This document shows positions 50,584-60,164 of a stretch of 64,000 nucleotides of DNA, piece after piece. Source of the DNA: Bacteroidales bacterium UBA3653 (GTDB lineage: Bacteria > Bacteroidota > Bacteroidia > Bacteroidales > Paludibacteraceae). Positions within the stretch are counted from its first letter, which is position 1; the number at the start of each line of letters is the position of its first letter. The position numbers and the translations under genes are program-made. The stretch is from positions 69,034 through 133,033 of the forward strand of contig DFKE01000002.1 of assembly GCA_002373505.1 (NCBI GenBank), in the 5' to 3' direction. The notes beneath the pieces were generated by a model. The model was not told the DNA's origin. It worked only from the letters and a program-made list of their open reading frames with translations, and searched no databases.

Positions 50584-51609
50584 ATGAAAGCATTAGTTAA
50601 GAAATATGCGGAGCCGGGCATCTGGATGGAAGATGTGCCGATGCCGGAAGTGGGTGTGAACGATGTACTGATCAAGGTCATCAAAGCCGCTATCTGCGGA
50701 ACCGACCTGCACATGTATAAATGGGACGAGTGGTCGCAAGCCCACTGCAAGCCGCCTTATACGATGGGGCATGAGTTTGTGGGTATCGTAGCCGAAGTAG
50801 GCGCAGGTGTGCGTAACTTCAAGGTCGGCGAACGTGTGACTGCCGAAGGACATATTGTCTGCGGACACTGCCGCAACTGCCGGAGAGGCATGGGACACGT
50901 CTGCGAGAACACGATCTCGGTCGGAATCATGGGCAAGGACGGCTGTTTCGCGGAATATGTGACGATCCCGGAGAGCAACGTAGTCAAACTGCGTCCGGAG
51001 ATACCCGATGACTTCGCAGCCATCATGGACCCCTTCGGCAACGCCACCCATACAGCACTTGCTTTCCCCCTCTTGGGCGAAGATGTGCTGATCACGGGAG
51101 CCGGACTTATCGGTACGATGGCAGCAGGTATATGCCGCTACGCCGGAGCCAAACATATTGTGGTGACGGACATCAATCCGCTGCGGCTGGAGATAGCCAA
51201 GAAGATGGGTGCCACGCTGACGGTAGATGGCAGCAAGGGCGAGACGGTAGAAGGCGCGATGAAGCAATTAGGCATCAAAGGTTTCGATGTGGGACTGGAG
51301 ATGAGCGGTGCGCCGGCGGCTTTCAATGATATGATTGCGCACATGTACAAAGGAGCGAACATAGCCCAATTAGGTATTCTGCCGAGTGACACCAAGGTGA
51401 ACTGGTCCGACGTCATCTTCAACGCCCTGACCATCAAAGGCATCACCGGACGCCGCATGTGGGAGACATGGTACCAGATGGAGCAGATGCTTCTTGGAGG
51501 ACTCGACCTCAGTCCGGTCATCACCCACCGCTTCAAGTTCGAGGATTTCCAGAAGGGCTTCGATGTCATGGTGTCCGGCCAGTGCGGAAAAGTGCTGCTC
51601 GAATGGTAA
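50584..51609 (+). CDS. tdh: L-threonine 3-dehydrogenase
   Basis: 341 residues, zinc alcohol-dehydrogenase type. Catalytic zinc: CGTDLHMYKWDEW and GHEFVGIVAEVGAG; structural zinc: CGHCRNCRRGMGHVC; NAD site ITGAGLIGTMAAGI. Oxidises threonine to 2-amino-3-ketobutyrate for Kbl. Confidence 0.96.
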   Translation: MKALVKKYAEPGIWMEDVPMPEVGVNDVLIKVIKAAICGTDLHMYKWDEWSQAHCKPPYTMGHEFVGIVAEVGAGVRNFKVGERVTAEGHIVCGHCRNCRRGMGHVCENTISVGIMGKDGCFAEYVTIPESNVVKLRPEIPDDFAAIMDPFGNATHTALAFPLLGEDVLITGAGLIGTMAAGICRYAGAKHIVVTDINPLRLEIAKKMGATLTVDGSKGETVEGAMKQLGIKGFDVGLEMSGAPAAFNDMIAHMYKGANIAQLGILPSDTKVNWSDVIFNALTIKGITGRRMWETWYQMEQMLLGGLDLSPVITHRFKFEDFQKGFDVMVSGQCGKVLLEW

Positions 51610-51616
51610 ATTATCT

Positions 51617-51656
51617 CGATATATCGAAATTTCGATATCTCGATTTATCGAAAAAT
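51617..51656. repeat. Octamer array 8 bp x 5 (CG-phased) at tdh/M16 junction
   Basis: CG at 51617, 51625, 51633, 51641 and 51649 in otherwise A/T-only sequence. Confidence 0.95.
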
Positions 51657-51681
51657 AGTTAACAAAAAATAATTAACAACA

Positions 51682-54591
51682 ATGAGAAAGTATTTACTTA
51701 GCGCTCTGCTGCTGGTATGCAGCATCGCATTTCTCTCCGCTCAATCCCGTGAGGGTTTGACAGAGTACAAGTTGGAAAACGGTCTCACTGTGCTTTTGTG
51801 GGAAGACCACGACGCACCGGATGTAACGGGCTACGTAGTAGTTCGCGCAGGTGCTGTGGACGAACCGGCAGAGTATACTGGTTTGGCGCACTATCTGGAG
51901 CACATGCTCTTCAAGGGTACGCAACGTATCGGTGCTCTCGATTGGGAAGCAGAAAAACCGATTTATGACTCGATCATCGCGCTCTATGACCAGTACAGCG
52001 ACGCTACCGATCCGAAAGTACGTGAGCAACTCGCTACACAGATCAACGAATGCTCCATGCGTGAAGCGAAGATCTCTTCTACCGAGGATTTCTTCAACAT
52101 GCTGGATCTTATCGGTGCCGAGGGTGTGAACGCATACACCTCTTTTGACCTCACCGCTTACCACAACTCGTTCCCGGCTGCAGAGATGTACCGCTGGCTG
52201 ACGATCTTCTCCGACCGTCTGATTGATCCGGTGTTCCGTACGTTCCAGGCTGAGTTGGAGAACGTGTTCGAGGAGTACAACATGTATGCCAACGAACCGT
52301 CTTCTCAGGCGCAGAAGAAACTGATGGAGGATGTGTACAAAGGTTCTCCGTACGAGCGTGACGTAATCGGTCTGCCCGAGCACCTCAAGAACCCGCGTCT
52401 GAGCCGCCTGATTGAGTTCTACAATACATGGTATGTGCCTAACAACATGGCGCTGATCATTGTGGGTGACTTCGATACCGAGAGCACGAAGCCTATGATT
52501 GCAGAGACCTTCGGCCGTCTGCAACCGAAAGAGTTGCCTGCTCGTCCTAGCTATCCGTCTGTTCAGCTGACCGGCAAGAAACACTACAACTTGGGTTACA
52601 CTCCGCAAGTAGCGTGGGTTTACCAGGGTGTTAAGGAAGGTGATCCGGACCAGGATGTATTGGAGTTCGTATGTAATCTCCTCTATAACGGCCAGACCGG
52701 TCTGCTGGACCAGGTGAACACCAAGGGTGACGTAGGACAAGCATATGCCTTCTCGGATTCCCGTCGTAATGACGGACGCGTATTTGTGATGGCTGTTCCG
52801 TACTACGATGCCAACCAGCAGATGTATGAGTCGGACAAGGCTACCGAGGCTATCATCATGAAAGAGATTGAAAAAATCAAACGCGGTGAGATATCCGACG
52901 AACTGATTGCGAACGTAAAACACATGTATGCGCAGAGCTACAAGAGTTTCAATGAGTCTCCTTCTACCAAGATGAACGTCCTCGTTGATGCGTTTACCTA
53001 TGCGAAACCAGTTGATGACATCTTCACGGCTAACGAGAAGATTCAGTCCCTCACCAAAGAGGAGATCGCACGCGTAGCCAAGAAATACTTCGATGCAGAC
53101 CACATGACCATCTCCTTCGACGAGGATACCAAGAGCATGAAGGCAAAACCGCTACCGAAGCCGAATATCAAACCGCTTGATCCGGTGAAGAACGCCAAGA
53201 CCGCTTATGCTGAGGCTTTCCTGAAACTGCCGAAGGGCACGCTCAAACAGACCTTCAACGATTTCAATGATGTGAAAGTCAGCTCGTTGGGTGAGAACGT
53301 GACGCTGCGCTATACCCCGAACAACAAGAATGATATCTTCTCGCTCATTCTCCGCTACGGTGTAGGTGAGCATGAGATGCCGCTGCTGCCTTATGCTGCC
53401 GCGCTGATGAGCAACGCCGGTATCATGGGATCTCCGGCTACCGAGGGTAAGGATTTCAAACAGCAGATGGCGGAACTGGGTGCTTCGGTAGAATATGGTA
53501 GCAACGACTCCTATTTCTATATCGCTATTACCGGTGAGGACGGCAACATGGCTAAGATCATGAATCTGGTTAACCGCCAGCTCCTCATGCCGTATCTGGA
53601 GCAGAAACAGCTGGATGCAGTAAAGGGTAGTGTGTTCGTTTCCCGACTGATCCGTCAGAAACAGACAGCCGTTCAGAAATCCGCTTTGATGCAATACGCT
53701 ATGTACGGCAAGAAGTCCTCTTATCTGGACGAAGTTCCGTTCGCGGACATCTGGGGCATGGGTCTGCCGAAAGTGCAGTCGCTCATCGCTCAGGCTCGCG
53801 AGTACGCGTTGGATGTGTTCTACTGCGGTACTCTGCCTCAGGACCAACTGGTGGCTAACCTGCCGCTGACCGAAGGTATGAAGCCGTCTAAATCGCCGTT
53901 CGTACAGGACCGTCAGAAATATGACAAACCGACTGTGCTCTTCTTGCCGAACAGCAACGTACAGCAGGCGGACCTCTATTTCTATATCAACGGACGTCCG
54001 TATGACATCGCTTCGGATGTAGCATCTGACGCCTTCAACCAGTATATGTCCGGCGGTTTCACAGGTGTTATCATGAATGAGATCCGTGTAAAACGCTCCA
54101 TGGCTTATTCCGCTTATGGTGTGGACGCTACGCCGGAACTGCCGGGTAAGGACTGCTATTTCATCGGATATGTAGGAACCCAGAGCGACAAAGTCAACGA
54201 CGCGATCTCCGTTTATATGGACATCCTGAACGACATGCCGGCTGACTCTACTAATCTCGTTGCCCTCAAGGCGGCACTCAAGCAGGCTGCACAGACGGCT
54301 AAACCGTCCATGCGTTCCAAAGCTGCAGCGTATGAGCACTGGCAGCGTCTGGGTTACAAAGACGACCCTGCCAAAGTCAATGCTGCGGCTATCGACGCGC
54401 TGACTTTCAACGACATCGAGAAGTTCTACAAAGAGAACATACAGGGCAAACCGGTAACGATCGTTCTGATGGGTGACCCGAAAAAGATTGACCTGAAGGC
54501 TATCGAGAAGAAGTTGGGCTGCAAGGTTACCAAACTCTCGCCGGCTAAGCTCTTCAACTCGGTTGACGAACTGTACGACGCAGTAATGTAA
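51682..54591 (+). CDS. M16 family zinc metalloprotease (double domain)
   Basis: 969 residues. Signal peptide (YLLSALLLVCSIAFLSAQ). First M16 domain has the inverted zinc motif in AHYLEHMLFKGT (HxxEH) with the distal glutamate in ENVFEEYNMYANEPSS. The second half is an M16C-type partner domain lacking HxxEH, ending VTIVLMGDPKKID. Like PqqL-type proteases it probably degrades peptides in the periplasm. The stop overlaps the era start. Confidence 0.92.
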   Translation: MRKYLLSALLLVCSIAFLSAQSREGLTEYKLENGLTVLLWEDHDAPDVTGYVVVRAGAVDEPAEYTGLAHYLEHMLFKGTQRIGALDWEAEKPIYDSIIALYDQYSDATDPKVREQLATQINECSMREAKISSTEDFFNMLDLIGAEGVNAYTSFDLTAYHNSFPAAEMYRWLTIFSDRLIDPVFRTFQAELENVFEEYNMYANEPSSQAQKKLMEDVYKGSPYERDVIGLPEHLKNPRLSRLIEFYNTWYVPNNMALIIVGDFDTESTKPMIAETFGRLQPKELPARPSYPSVQLTGKKHYNLGYTPQVAWVYQGVKEGDPDQDVLEFVCNLLYNGQTGLLDQVNTKGDVGQAYAFSDSRRNDGRVFVMAVPYYDANQQMYESDKATEAIIMKEIEKIKRGEISDELIANVKHMYAQSYKSFNESPSTKMNVLVDAFTYAKPVDDIFTANEKIQSLTKEEIARVAKKYFDADHMTISFDEDTKSMKAKPLPKPNIKPLDPVKNAKTAYAEAFLKLPKGTLKQTFNDFNDVKVSSLGENVTLRYTPNNKNDIFSLILRYGVGEHEMPLLPYAAALMSNAGIMGSPATEGKDFKQQMAELGASVEYGSNDSYFYIAITGEDGNMAKIMNLVNRQLLMPYLEQKQLDAVKGSVFVSRLIRQKQTAVQKSALMQYAMYGKKSSYLDEVPFADIWGMGLPKVQSLIAQAREYALDVFYCGTLPQDQLVANLPLTEGMKPSKSPFVQDRQKYDKPTVLFLPNSNVQQADLYFYINGRPYDIASDVASDAFNQYMSGGFTGVIMNEIRVKRSMAYSAYGVDATPELPGKDCYFIGYVGTQSDKVNDAISVYMDILNDMPADSTNLVALKAALKQAAQTAKPSMRSKAAAYEHWQRLGYKDDPAKVNAAAIDALTFNDIEKFYKENIQGKPVTIVLMGDPKKIDLKAIEKKLGCKVTKLSPAKLFNSVDELYDAVM

Positions 54592-55529
54592 TGATGAGCA
54601 ATCAGCAATCAGCAATCAGCAATCAGCAATGTTCACAGGCCCACCGCAGTGGGTTTGTGAACATTGTTGGTAACCCCAATGTGGGTAAATCGACGCTAAT
54701 GAACGCGTTGGTAGGGGAGCGTCTGTCGATCATTACATCGAAGGCGCAAACCACCCGCCACCGTATTATGGGGATCGTTAACGGCGAGGATTTCCAAATG
54801 GTCTATTCCGATACGCCGGGTGTCCTTTCGCCTAACTACAGGCTGCAGGAGAAGATGCTGGAGTTCAGCCGTTCTGCCCTTGTGGATGCGGATGTGCTGC
54901 TCTATGTAACCGAGCCGCAGGACACCGTTGACCGTAATCCCGAATTCCTGGAAAAAGTGAAACACATGGCGGCAGCGGGAACACGCGTCTTTCTGATTAT
55001 CAACAAGATTGACCTGACGACCCAGGAGACCTTGGAGTCGCTTGTTTCGTTCTGGCATAGCCAGTTACCGGAAGCGGAGATATTTCCCATCTCTGCGCAA
55101 GAGCGTTTCGGTGTGGCGCAACTCTTCGATGCTATCAAAGAGGCGCTTCCTGTCGGACCGCCTTTCTTCCCGAAAGACCAGCTGACCGACAAGTCGGAGC
55201 GCTTCTTCGTGAACGAGATCATACGGGAGAAGATTCTGCTCAATTATGACAAGGAGATACCGTACTCCGTAGAAGTAGAGGTGGAGTCTTTCAAAGAGGA
55301 AGACAAACTCATCCGCATCGAAGCGGTTATTTATTGCGAGCGGGATTCCCAGAAAGGTATCATCATCGGCAAAGCCGGCTCTGCGCTCAAACGTGTCGGC
55401 TCACAGGCTCGCAAAGATATTGAAGATTTTTTCCAGAAACAAGTATTCTTGCAACTCTTCGTCAAAGTGGACCGCGACTGGAGGTCAAACACAGGGCGAC
55501 TGCGTCATTACGGTTATGATCTAACGTGA
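54591..55529 (+). CDS. era: GTPase Era
   Basis: 312 residues. G1 GNPNVGKSTLMN, G2 QTTRHRIMG, G3 SDTPGVL, G4 INKID, then a C-terminal KH domain (IPYSVEVEVESFKEEDKLIR, GIIIGKAGSALKRVG). Assists 16S rRNA maturation and 30S assembly. The first 13 residues (NQQSAISNQQ inside) are encoded by a perfect heptamer array and the next ones by a palindrome; the family core begins at HRSGFVNIVG. Confidence 0.96.
   Translation: MMSNQQSAISNQQCSQAHRSGFVNIVGNPNVGKSTLMNALVGERLSIITSKAQTTRHRIMGIVNGEDFQMVYSDTPGVLSPNYRLQEKMLEFSRSALVDADVLLYVTEPQDTVDRNPEFLEKVKHMAAAGTRVFLIINKIDLTTQETLESLVSFWHSQLPEAEIFPISAQERFGVAQLFDAIKEALPVGPPFFPKDQLTDKSERFFVNEIIREKILLNYDKEIPYSVEVEVESFKEEDKLIRIEAVIYCERDSQKGIIIGKAGSALKRVGSQARKDIEDFFQKQVFLQLFVKVDRDWRSNTGRLRHYGYDLT
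54597..54631. repeat. Heptamer array 7 bp x 5 (AGCAATC) at start of era
   Basis: Four exact AGCAATC units and AGCAATG, in phase. It begins six nt after the era ATG and is translated. Confidence 0.96.
54628..54665. repeat. 38-bp imperfect palindrome in era N-terminal codons
   Basis: Arms AATGTTCACA (54628-54637) and TGTGAACATT (54656-54665) with inner CCCAC/GTGGG. It would form a strong hairpin in the mRNA about 37 nt after the start codon. Confidence 0.85.
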
Positions 55530-56626
55530 GCCCCTTATACGAGACATATTTGTCGGAGGTTCGTGCTGTGCTGCAGCATGAACCGGTTACTTGGCAGGAG
55601 GATCAGACCGAAGCCTTGTTGGCGCTTCATGTGCAGCAGGGAACGGGCGCGTTGGTCTTTCCTTCTGTATTGACTATTCCGTCTGTTTCTTCGTACGCGC
55701 GGGCGCAGATGAGAAGCGTGTGCGTGCGTACGATACAAAACCAAGTGCCGCTGCAATATACCTTGGAGACCGCGTGGAGGGCATTGGAGAAGGCCGGTAT
55801 CCATGCCGTGCTGATGAAAGGGGCAGGGCTGGCGGCATTATATCCTGAACCGCATTACAGGTCTTGGGGAGATATAGACTTGTATGTCGGTCCGGATCAA
55901 TACCATCCGGCATGTGCGGTAATGCGGGAGACATTCCCCAATGCTCTGAAGTTCGACGAAGAGTTGGACCATTACAAACACTATAACCTCATTGCGGACG
56001 GTATTTCTATCGAGGTTCATCGGGTGACGGTGAGTCTTCAACACCCGCGCGATGAGCGTTTGTACGCGCGCATGGAGCGCGAAGGAATGACACGGACGTG
56101 CGCTCTGGATGTCAACGGCCTTGAGGTAATGGTGCCGGAACCTACCTTCAATGCGCTTTTCGTCTTTCTGCATTCCTGGGAACATATGCTCTCTGCCGGT
56201 GCAAATATCCGGCAGTTATGTGATCTGGCTCTGTTGCTGCGTCATTATGCCGGCAGTATAGATGCGCCGCGTCTCCGGCGCTATTTGGAAGACCTGCATC
56301 TCATGGATGTATGGCGTTTATATGCTTGTATTTTGGTACAAAGTCTAGGATTTAGTGCTAACGAAGTGCCGTTTTACTCTCCCCGCACTGCTGTTCGTGC
56401 GCAAAAACTGCTGGAGGATTTATTGGCGGGGAGAATGAATGAACCTAAACGGGATGCGAAAGCCCCTAAGGGACGCATCGCGCGGAAATGGTTTACGATG
56501 AAGTCCCGTTTTGCTACGGCAAGACGGATAAGCCGGTATAGCCCGTCTTATGCACGGCATATGAATATAACAACCTTGCTGCACGGCATACGGCGATTCT
56601 TCGCCAAAGATAGAAAATGGGAATAA
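55526..56626 (+). CDS. Nucleotidyltransferase-fold protein (NTP_transf_5 type)
   Basis: 366 residues from a GTG (55526) that overlaps the era TGA. The core VLMKGAGLAALYPEPHYRSW and GDIDLYVGPDQY contains the GxxLxxxYP and DxD residues of the PF14907-like family often found in surface-glycan clusters. The rest is helical. Substrate unknown. Confidence 0.75.
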   Translation: MSPLYETYLSEVRAVLQHEPVTWQEDQTEALLALHVQQGTGALVFPSVLTIPSVSSYARAQMRSVCVRTIQNQVPLQYTLETAWRALEKAGIHAVLMKGAGLAALYPEPHYRSWGDIDLYVGPDQYHPACAVMRETFPNALKFDEELDHYKHYNLIADGISIEVHRVTVSLQHPRDERLYARMEREGMTRTCALDVNGLEVMVPEPTFNALFVFLHSWEHMLSAGANIRQLCDLALLLRHYAGSIDAPRLRRYLEDLHLMDVWRLYACILVQSLGFSANEVPFYSPRTAVRAQKLLEDLLAGRMNEPKRDAKAPKGRIARKWFTMKSRFATARRISRYSPSYARHMNITTLLHGIRRFFAKDRKWE

Positions 56627-58185
56627 GAGGACTCAAATATATTGTGCTCGCGGCGAACATCGTTTTCTTCGCTCTGGCGGCATGGCTATTACCGATGGGG
56701 TATGAGGAGAATGACGATGTCATGATGGCCATGATCGCTAACGGCACGTATTCCGGCGCGCCGGATTTCCACTTGGTGTATATCAATGTGCTGTATGGGG
56801 TAGTCTTGGCAGCTCTGTACCGGCTGACAACGGCAGTCGAGTGGTACACCCTGTCTTTTGTGGTGCTGCATATCATCGCTATGTCGGTGCTTGTATATAG
56901 CGTTCTAACGACCCCAAACCGGGCGCGGTGGGAGCGTGTCTTATGGCTCATTGTGCTCTATGTCCTGTGGGCGCGGGTCATTGTAGCATTGCAGTTCACC
57001 ACTACAGCGGGACTTGTCTGTCTGGCGGGATGTATGCTGCTTCTCAGGGAAAGCAAGCGGGCGCGGTGGAGCGGAGTATTATTGGTGGTCATAGCGGCGC
57101 TCATACGTTTTATGGCTGCCGGTCTGGTAGGCCTGCTCATGGCGCCTATCATGCTCTATACCTACCGGCTTGAATGGAGAAAATATATCGCAATCGTGGT
57201 AATGCTCACGGCGGTGGTAGGATGCAGGGTGGCGAACCATATGGTTTACGACAGCGATCCGGAATGGAAATACTTCCGGGCATACAACCAACTGCGTGCG
57301 CAACTGAACGATAACCCCAATTCATATAATATGACTGCTTCGCAGCTGCCTCAGACGATTGATCCGATGGATTTCCAACTCCTGTTGCGTTTTGTGCCCG
57401 ATGCGGAGCAGATAGACCTGCCGGCTATACGCCAACTGAGTGCGGCGGTAGGCTCTGTGCCTTTCCGGATGCAACTGCAGAACCTGCATCGTCTGGACAA
57501 GTACGCAGTGGAAGTGGTGATCCTGCTGGCGCTGTTGGTGATGATGATTCTTACTACGGGCAACAGGTCAAAATATATCTTCCTGATTCTATACACGCTT
57601 TTTATCATGGTTCTTATCGTCCATGTCAGTCTGGACGGTTTTCTCAAGAACCGCGTTTTTCTCTGTATCCTGGCTCCTATGATAGCTACGGACTTCATGT
57701 TGCTGCCGAATACGACGGGACTCAAACGCCGCTGGGGGATAGGTATTGCTATGACCGTCCTTAGTGCATGGTATGGTTATCAGATTTATCAGGAGAAGCA
57801 GACAGCGGATTATAACCGTTATACATGGACGCATTTGCAGCAGCCTCTTTTGGAGTACGTTCCGGATGACGCATATGTCACTACGATCGGCACATCGATG
57901 TACATGGAGGCGGCTGATCCATGGCATATATGGCCCTATAAGAGCCGCAAACATACGCTTGGATGGATGACATGGTGTCCGCTTAACAAACCTGTAGGAC
58001 ATAGTTACCGCGCTTTGCTGCGGGATGACATGTATATCTTCACGGATATCCAGTACACACATGCACATACCGCATTGCAACGCGTCTGCGAACAGATAGA
58101 AAAACACTACGGCGTGCCTACCGAGATCAAATGGAAATGCAGGAACGGAGGCTATGCTTTGGTACAACTGAAAGTGAAAAATTAA
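56617..58185 (+). CDS. Polytopic membrane glycosyltransferase-like protein
   Basis: 522 residues with about ten hydrophobic helices (YIVLAANIVFFALAAWLLPM, LIVLYVLWARVIVALQFTTT, VVILLALLVMMILTTGN). An acidic pair in the first outer loop (YEENDDVMM) is where GT-C enzymes place catalytic acids. A soluble C-terminal tail follows. GT-C activity is inferred from topology, the acidic motif and the cluster. Overlaps the previous gene by 10 nt. Confidence 0.6.
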   Translation: MGIRGLKYIVLAANIVFFALAAWLLPMGYEENDDVMMAMIANGTYSGAPDFHLVYINVLYGVVLAALYRLTTAVEWYTLSFVVLHIIAMSVLVYSVLTTPNRARWERVLWLIVLYVLWARVIVALQFTTTAGLVCLAGCMLLLRESKRARWSGVLLVVIAALIRFMAAGLVGLLMAPIMLYTYRLEWRKYIAIVVMLTAVVGCRVANHMVYDSDPEWKYFRAYNQLRAQLNDNPNSYNMTASQLPQTIDPMDFQLLLRFVPDAEQIDLPAIRQLSAAVGSVPFRMQLQNLHRLDKYAVEVVILLALLVMMILTTGNRSKYIFLILYTLFIMVLIVHVSLDGFLKNRVFLCILAPMIATDFMLLPNTTGLKRRWGIGIAMTVLSAWYGYQIYQEKQTADYNRYTWTHLQQPLLEYVPDDAYVTTIGTSMYMEAADPWHIWPYKSRKHTLGWMTWCPLNKPVGHSYRALLRDDMYIFTDIQYTHAHTALQRVCEQIEKHYGVPTEIKWKCRNGGYALVQLKVKN

Positions 58186-58198
58186 TAGTATATTAAGA

Positions 58199-59278
58199 GT
58201 GAAGAGTTTAGCAATAATAGGAGCCGGTTATCTGCAGCGTCCGGTTGTGGAACGGGCGAAGGAGATGGGGATTCGTACAATCTGTTTCGCTTGGCCGCAA
58301 GGAGCCGTGTGCAAGGATGTATGCGATGTCTTCTATCCTGTCTCGATCACGGAGAAAGACGAGATTCTTGCCCTCTGCCGCAAGGAGCAGATAGACGGTA
58401 TTTGTACGATTGCCAGTGACGTGGCGGCGCCTACCGTCGCGTATGTGGCAGAGAAGATGGGTCTGCCCGGTAATAGTTATGTCTCCGCTCTGCGGGCTCA
58501 TGACAAACATCAGATGCGCGAAGTGCTGAAAGCGGCGGGAGTGGCGTGTCCGGGATATGTGGCGCTCAATGACAGAGACGGAGGAAAGATCAATATCTTG
58601 CAGAAGATGGATTGTATGCAACTGCATCTGCCTCTGATTGTCAAGCCTACGGACCGGTCCGGCAGTCTCGGAGTACAGAAAATCACCCGATGGGAGGATC
58701 TCACACCTGCTATCCGGCAGGCCGAAGAACTGTCGCTTGCCGGAGAAGCTATGGTGGAGGAGTATATCGAGGGCCGTGAGATAAGTGTAGAGATGATCTC
58801 GCAGCATGGGACGCATTATGCGCTGCAAATAACCGATAAGGTCACGACCGGTGCTCCGCATTTTGTAGAACTGGCGCACCGTCAGCCTTCGTCCCTGCCG
58901 GCAGAGATGCAGGAGCGGATCTTCGCACTCACGCGCCGCGCGCTGGATGCACTGGGGATAACGGACGGTGCCAGCCATTCGGAATACAGGATTACTGCCG
59001 AAGGACGTATCGTCGTCATGGAGATAGGAGGACGTATGGGGGGCGACTTTATCGGCAGCGATCTGGTGCAACTGAGCACCGGCTATGATTTCCTGCGCGG
59101 TGTGATTGAAGTGGCGTTAGGGGAGAAGATCCATGTGGAGGTAAAACCGCTGGCGCGCAGCAGTGTGGAGTTTGTGGCTCCGCCGGATGTAGCGTGCAGC
59201 GCGGACAGAAAAGGGTATATTATTTATAGAAACAATGAGATATTCAAACAGTCTATCGGTAGTGATTCCGATTTATAA
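58199..59278 (+). CDS. ATP-grasp carboxylate-amine ligase
   Basis: 359 residues from GTG 58199. Rossmann-like N-domain (SLAIIGAGYLQRPVVERAKE), then the ATP-grasp core: LPLIVKPTDRSGSLGVQKIT, AMVEEYIEGREISVEM and metal-binding IVVMEIGGRMGGDFIG. The family joins a carboxylate to an amine; here the amino sugar made by the DegT enzyme is a plausible acceptor. The gene overlaps the GT2 gene by 44 nt. Confidence 0.78.
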   Translation: MKSLAIIGAGYLQRPVVERAKEMGIRTICFAWPQGAVCKDVCDVFYPVSITEKDEILALCRKEQIDGICTIASDVAAPTVAYVAEKMGLPGNSYVSALRAHDKHQMREVLKAAGVACPGYVALNDRDGGKINILQKMDCMQLHLPLIVKPTDRSGSLGVQKITRWEDLTPAIRQAEELSLAGEAMVEEYIEGREISVEMISQHGTHYALQITDKVTTGAPHFVELAHRQPSSLPAEMQERIFALTRRALDALGITDGASHSEYRITAEGRIVVMEIGGRMGGDFIGSDLVQLSTGYDFLRGVIEVALGEKIHVEVKPLARSSVEFVAPPDVACSADRKGYIIYRNNEIFKQSIGSDSDL

Positions 59279-60164
59279 CGACGAGGAGGTGATTCCTGAG
59301 CTGCTGCGCCGTCTGACCGCAGTGGTAGAGTCTATCGTCAGCGACTATGAGATCATTCTTGTGGACGACGGCAGCCGCGACCGTTCATGGGAAATTATGC
59401 AGGAAGAACGTGCTAAACGGGCCTACTTGCGTATCGCCCGTCTCAGCCGTAATTTCGGCCAGCAGAACTCTATCGCAGCCGGCTTGTCGCTGACAACAAA
59501 GGAGCTGATTGTCCTCATGGACTCGGACCTTCAGGACCGGCCGGAGGATATACCGGTGCTTATTGATGCGCTTCTGGCTGACAGCGAAGCGACGATGGCT
59601 ATCGCCCAGTGGGAACAGCGTCAAGACAGCCGCATGAAAATAGCTGTCTCGCGTCTCTTCCAGCGTGTCTCTAACAGCATCACCGATATCCATACCATGC
59701 CGCGGCTCGGTATATTCCGGGTGATGAGAAAGAGCGTGGTGGAGGAACTGAGACGTTTTCCGGAGAAGACAGCTACGGCGGTCAGTCTGCTGTATTATAT
59801 CGGACACAAGTACGTTGCCGTACCGCTCAAACGGGACGCCCGTTTTGCAGGCAAGAGCGGCTATAACCTGTCGAAAATGCTGTCCCTTACGTTCGCCCGG
59901 ATATTCTCGTTCTCGATGTTCCCTATCCGTATGGTCACCTATATGGGGGCTTTCCTCTGTATCGGTTCAATGCTGGCGGCATGCGGGCTGATCATTTATA
60001 AACTGGTAGGCAACGTGGTGACAGGATGGACATCCATGATGGTATTGATGCTGTTCCTCTTCGGTCTCAATTTTGCGTTCCTGGGGATTCTGGGTGAGTA
60101 TATAGGCCGCATCTTTCTGGAGACCAAACAACGTCCGAATTTTATTATTGAGCAGGTTATATGA
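59235..60164 (+). CDS. Family 2 glycosyltransferase (DPM/ArnC type)
   Basis: 309 residues. GT2 domain: LSVVIPIYNDEEVIPELLRR, ILVDDGSRDRSWEIM, LMDSDLQDRPEDIP; then two C-terminal helices (MVTYMGAFLCIGSMLAACGL, MVLMLFLFGLNFAFLGILGE). This layout is typical of enzymes loading a sugar on polyprenyl phosphate. Start ATG 59235. Confidence 0.88.
   Translation: MRYSNSLSVVIPIYNDEEVIPELLRRLTAVVESIVSDYEIILVDDGSRDRSWEIMQEERAKRAYLRIARLSRNFGQQNSIAAGLSLTTKELIVLMDSDLQDRPEDIPVLIDALLADSEATMAIAQWEQRQDSRMKIAVSRLFQRVSNSITDIHTMPRLGIFRVMRKSVVEELRRFPEKTATAVSLLYYIGHKYVAVPLKRDARFAGKSGYNLSKMLSLTFARIFSFSMFPIRMVTYMGAFLCIGSMLAACGLIIYKLVGNVVTGWTSMMVLMLFLFGLNFAFLGILGEYIGRIFLETKQRPNFIIEQVI

Noticed and set aside
51694..54615. 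Two long minus-strand frames opposite the M16 protease gene
   Set aside because: Same reason: shadows of a strongly biased coding sequence, without signals of their own.
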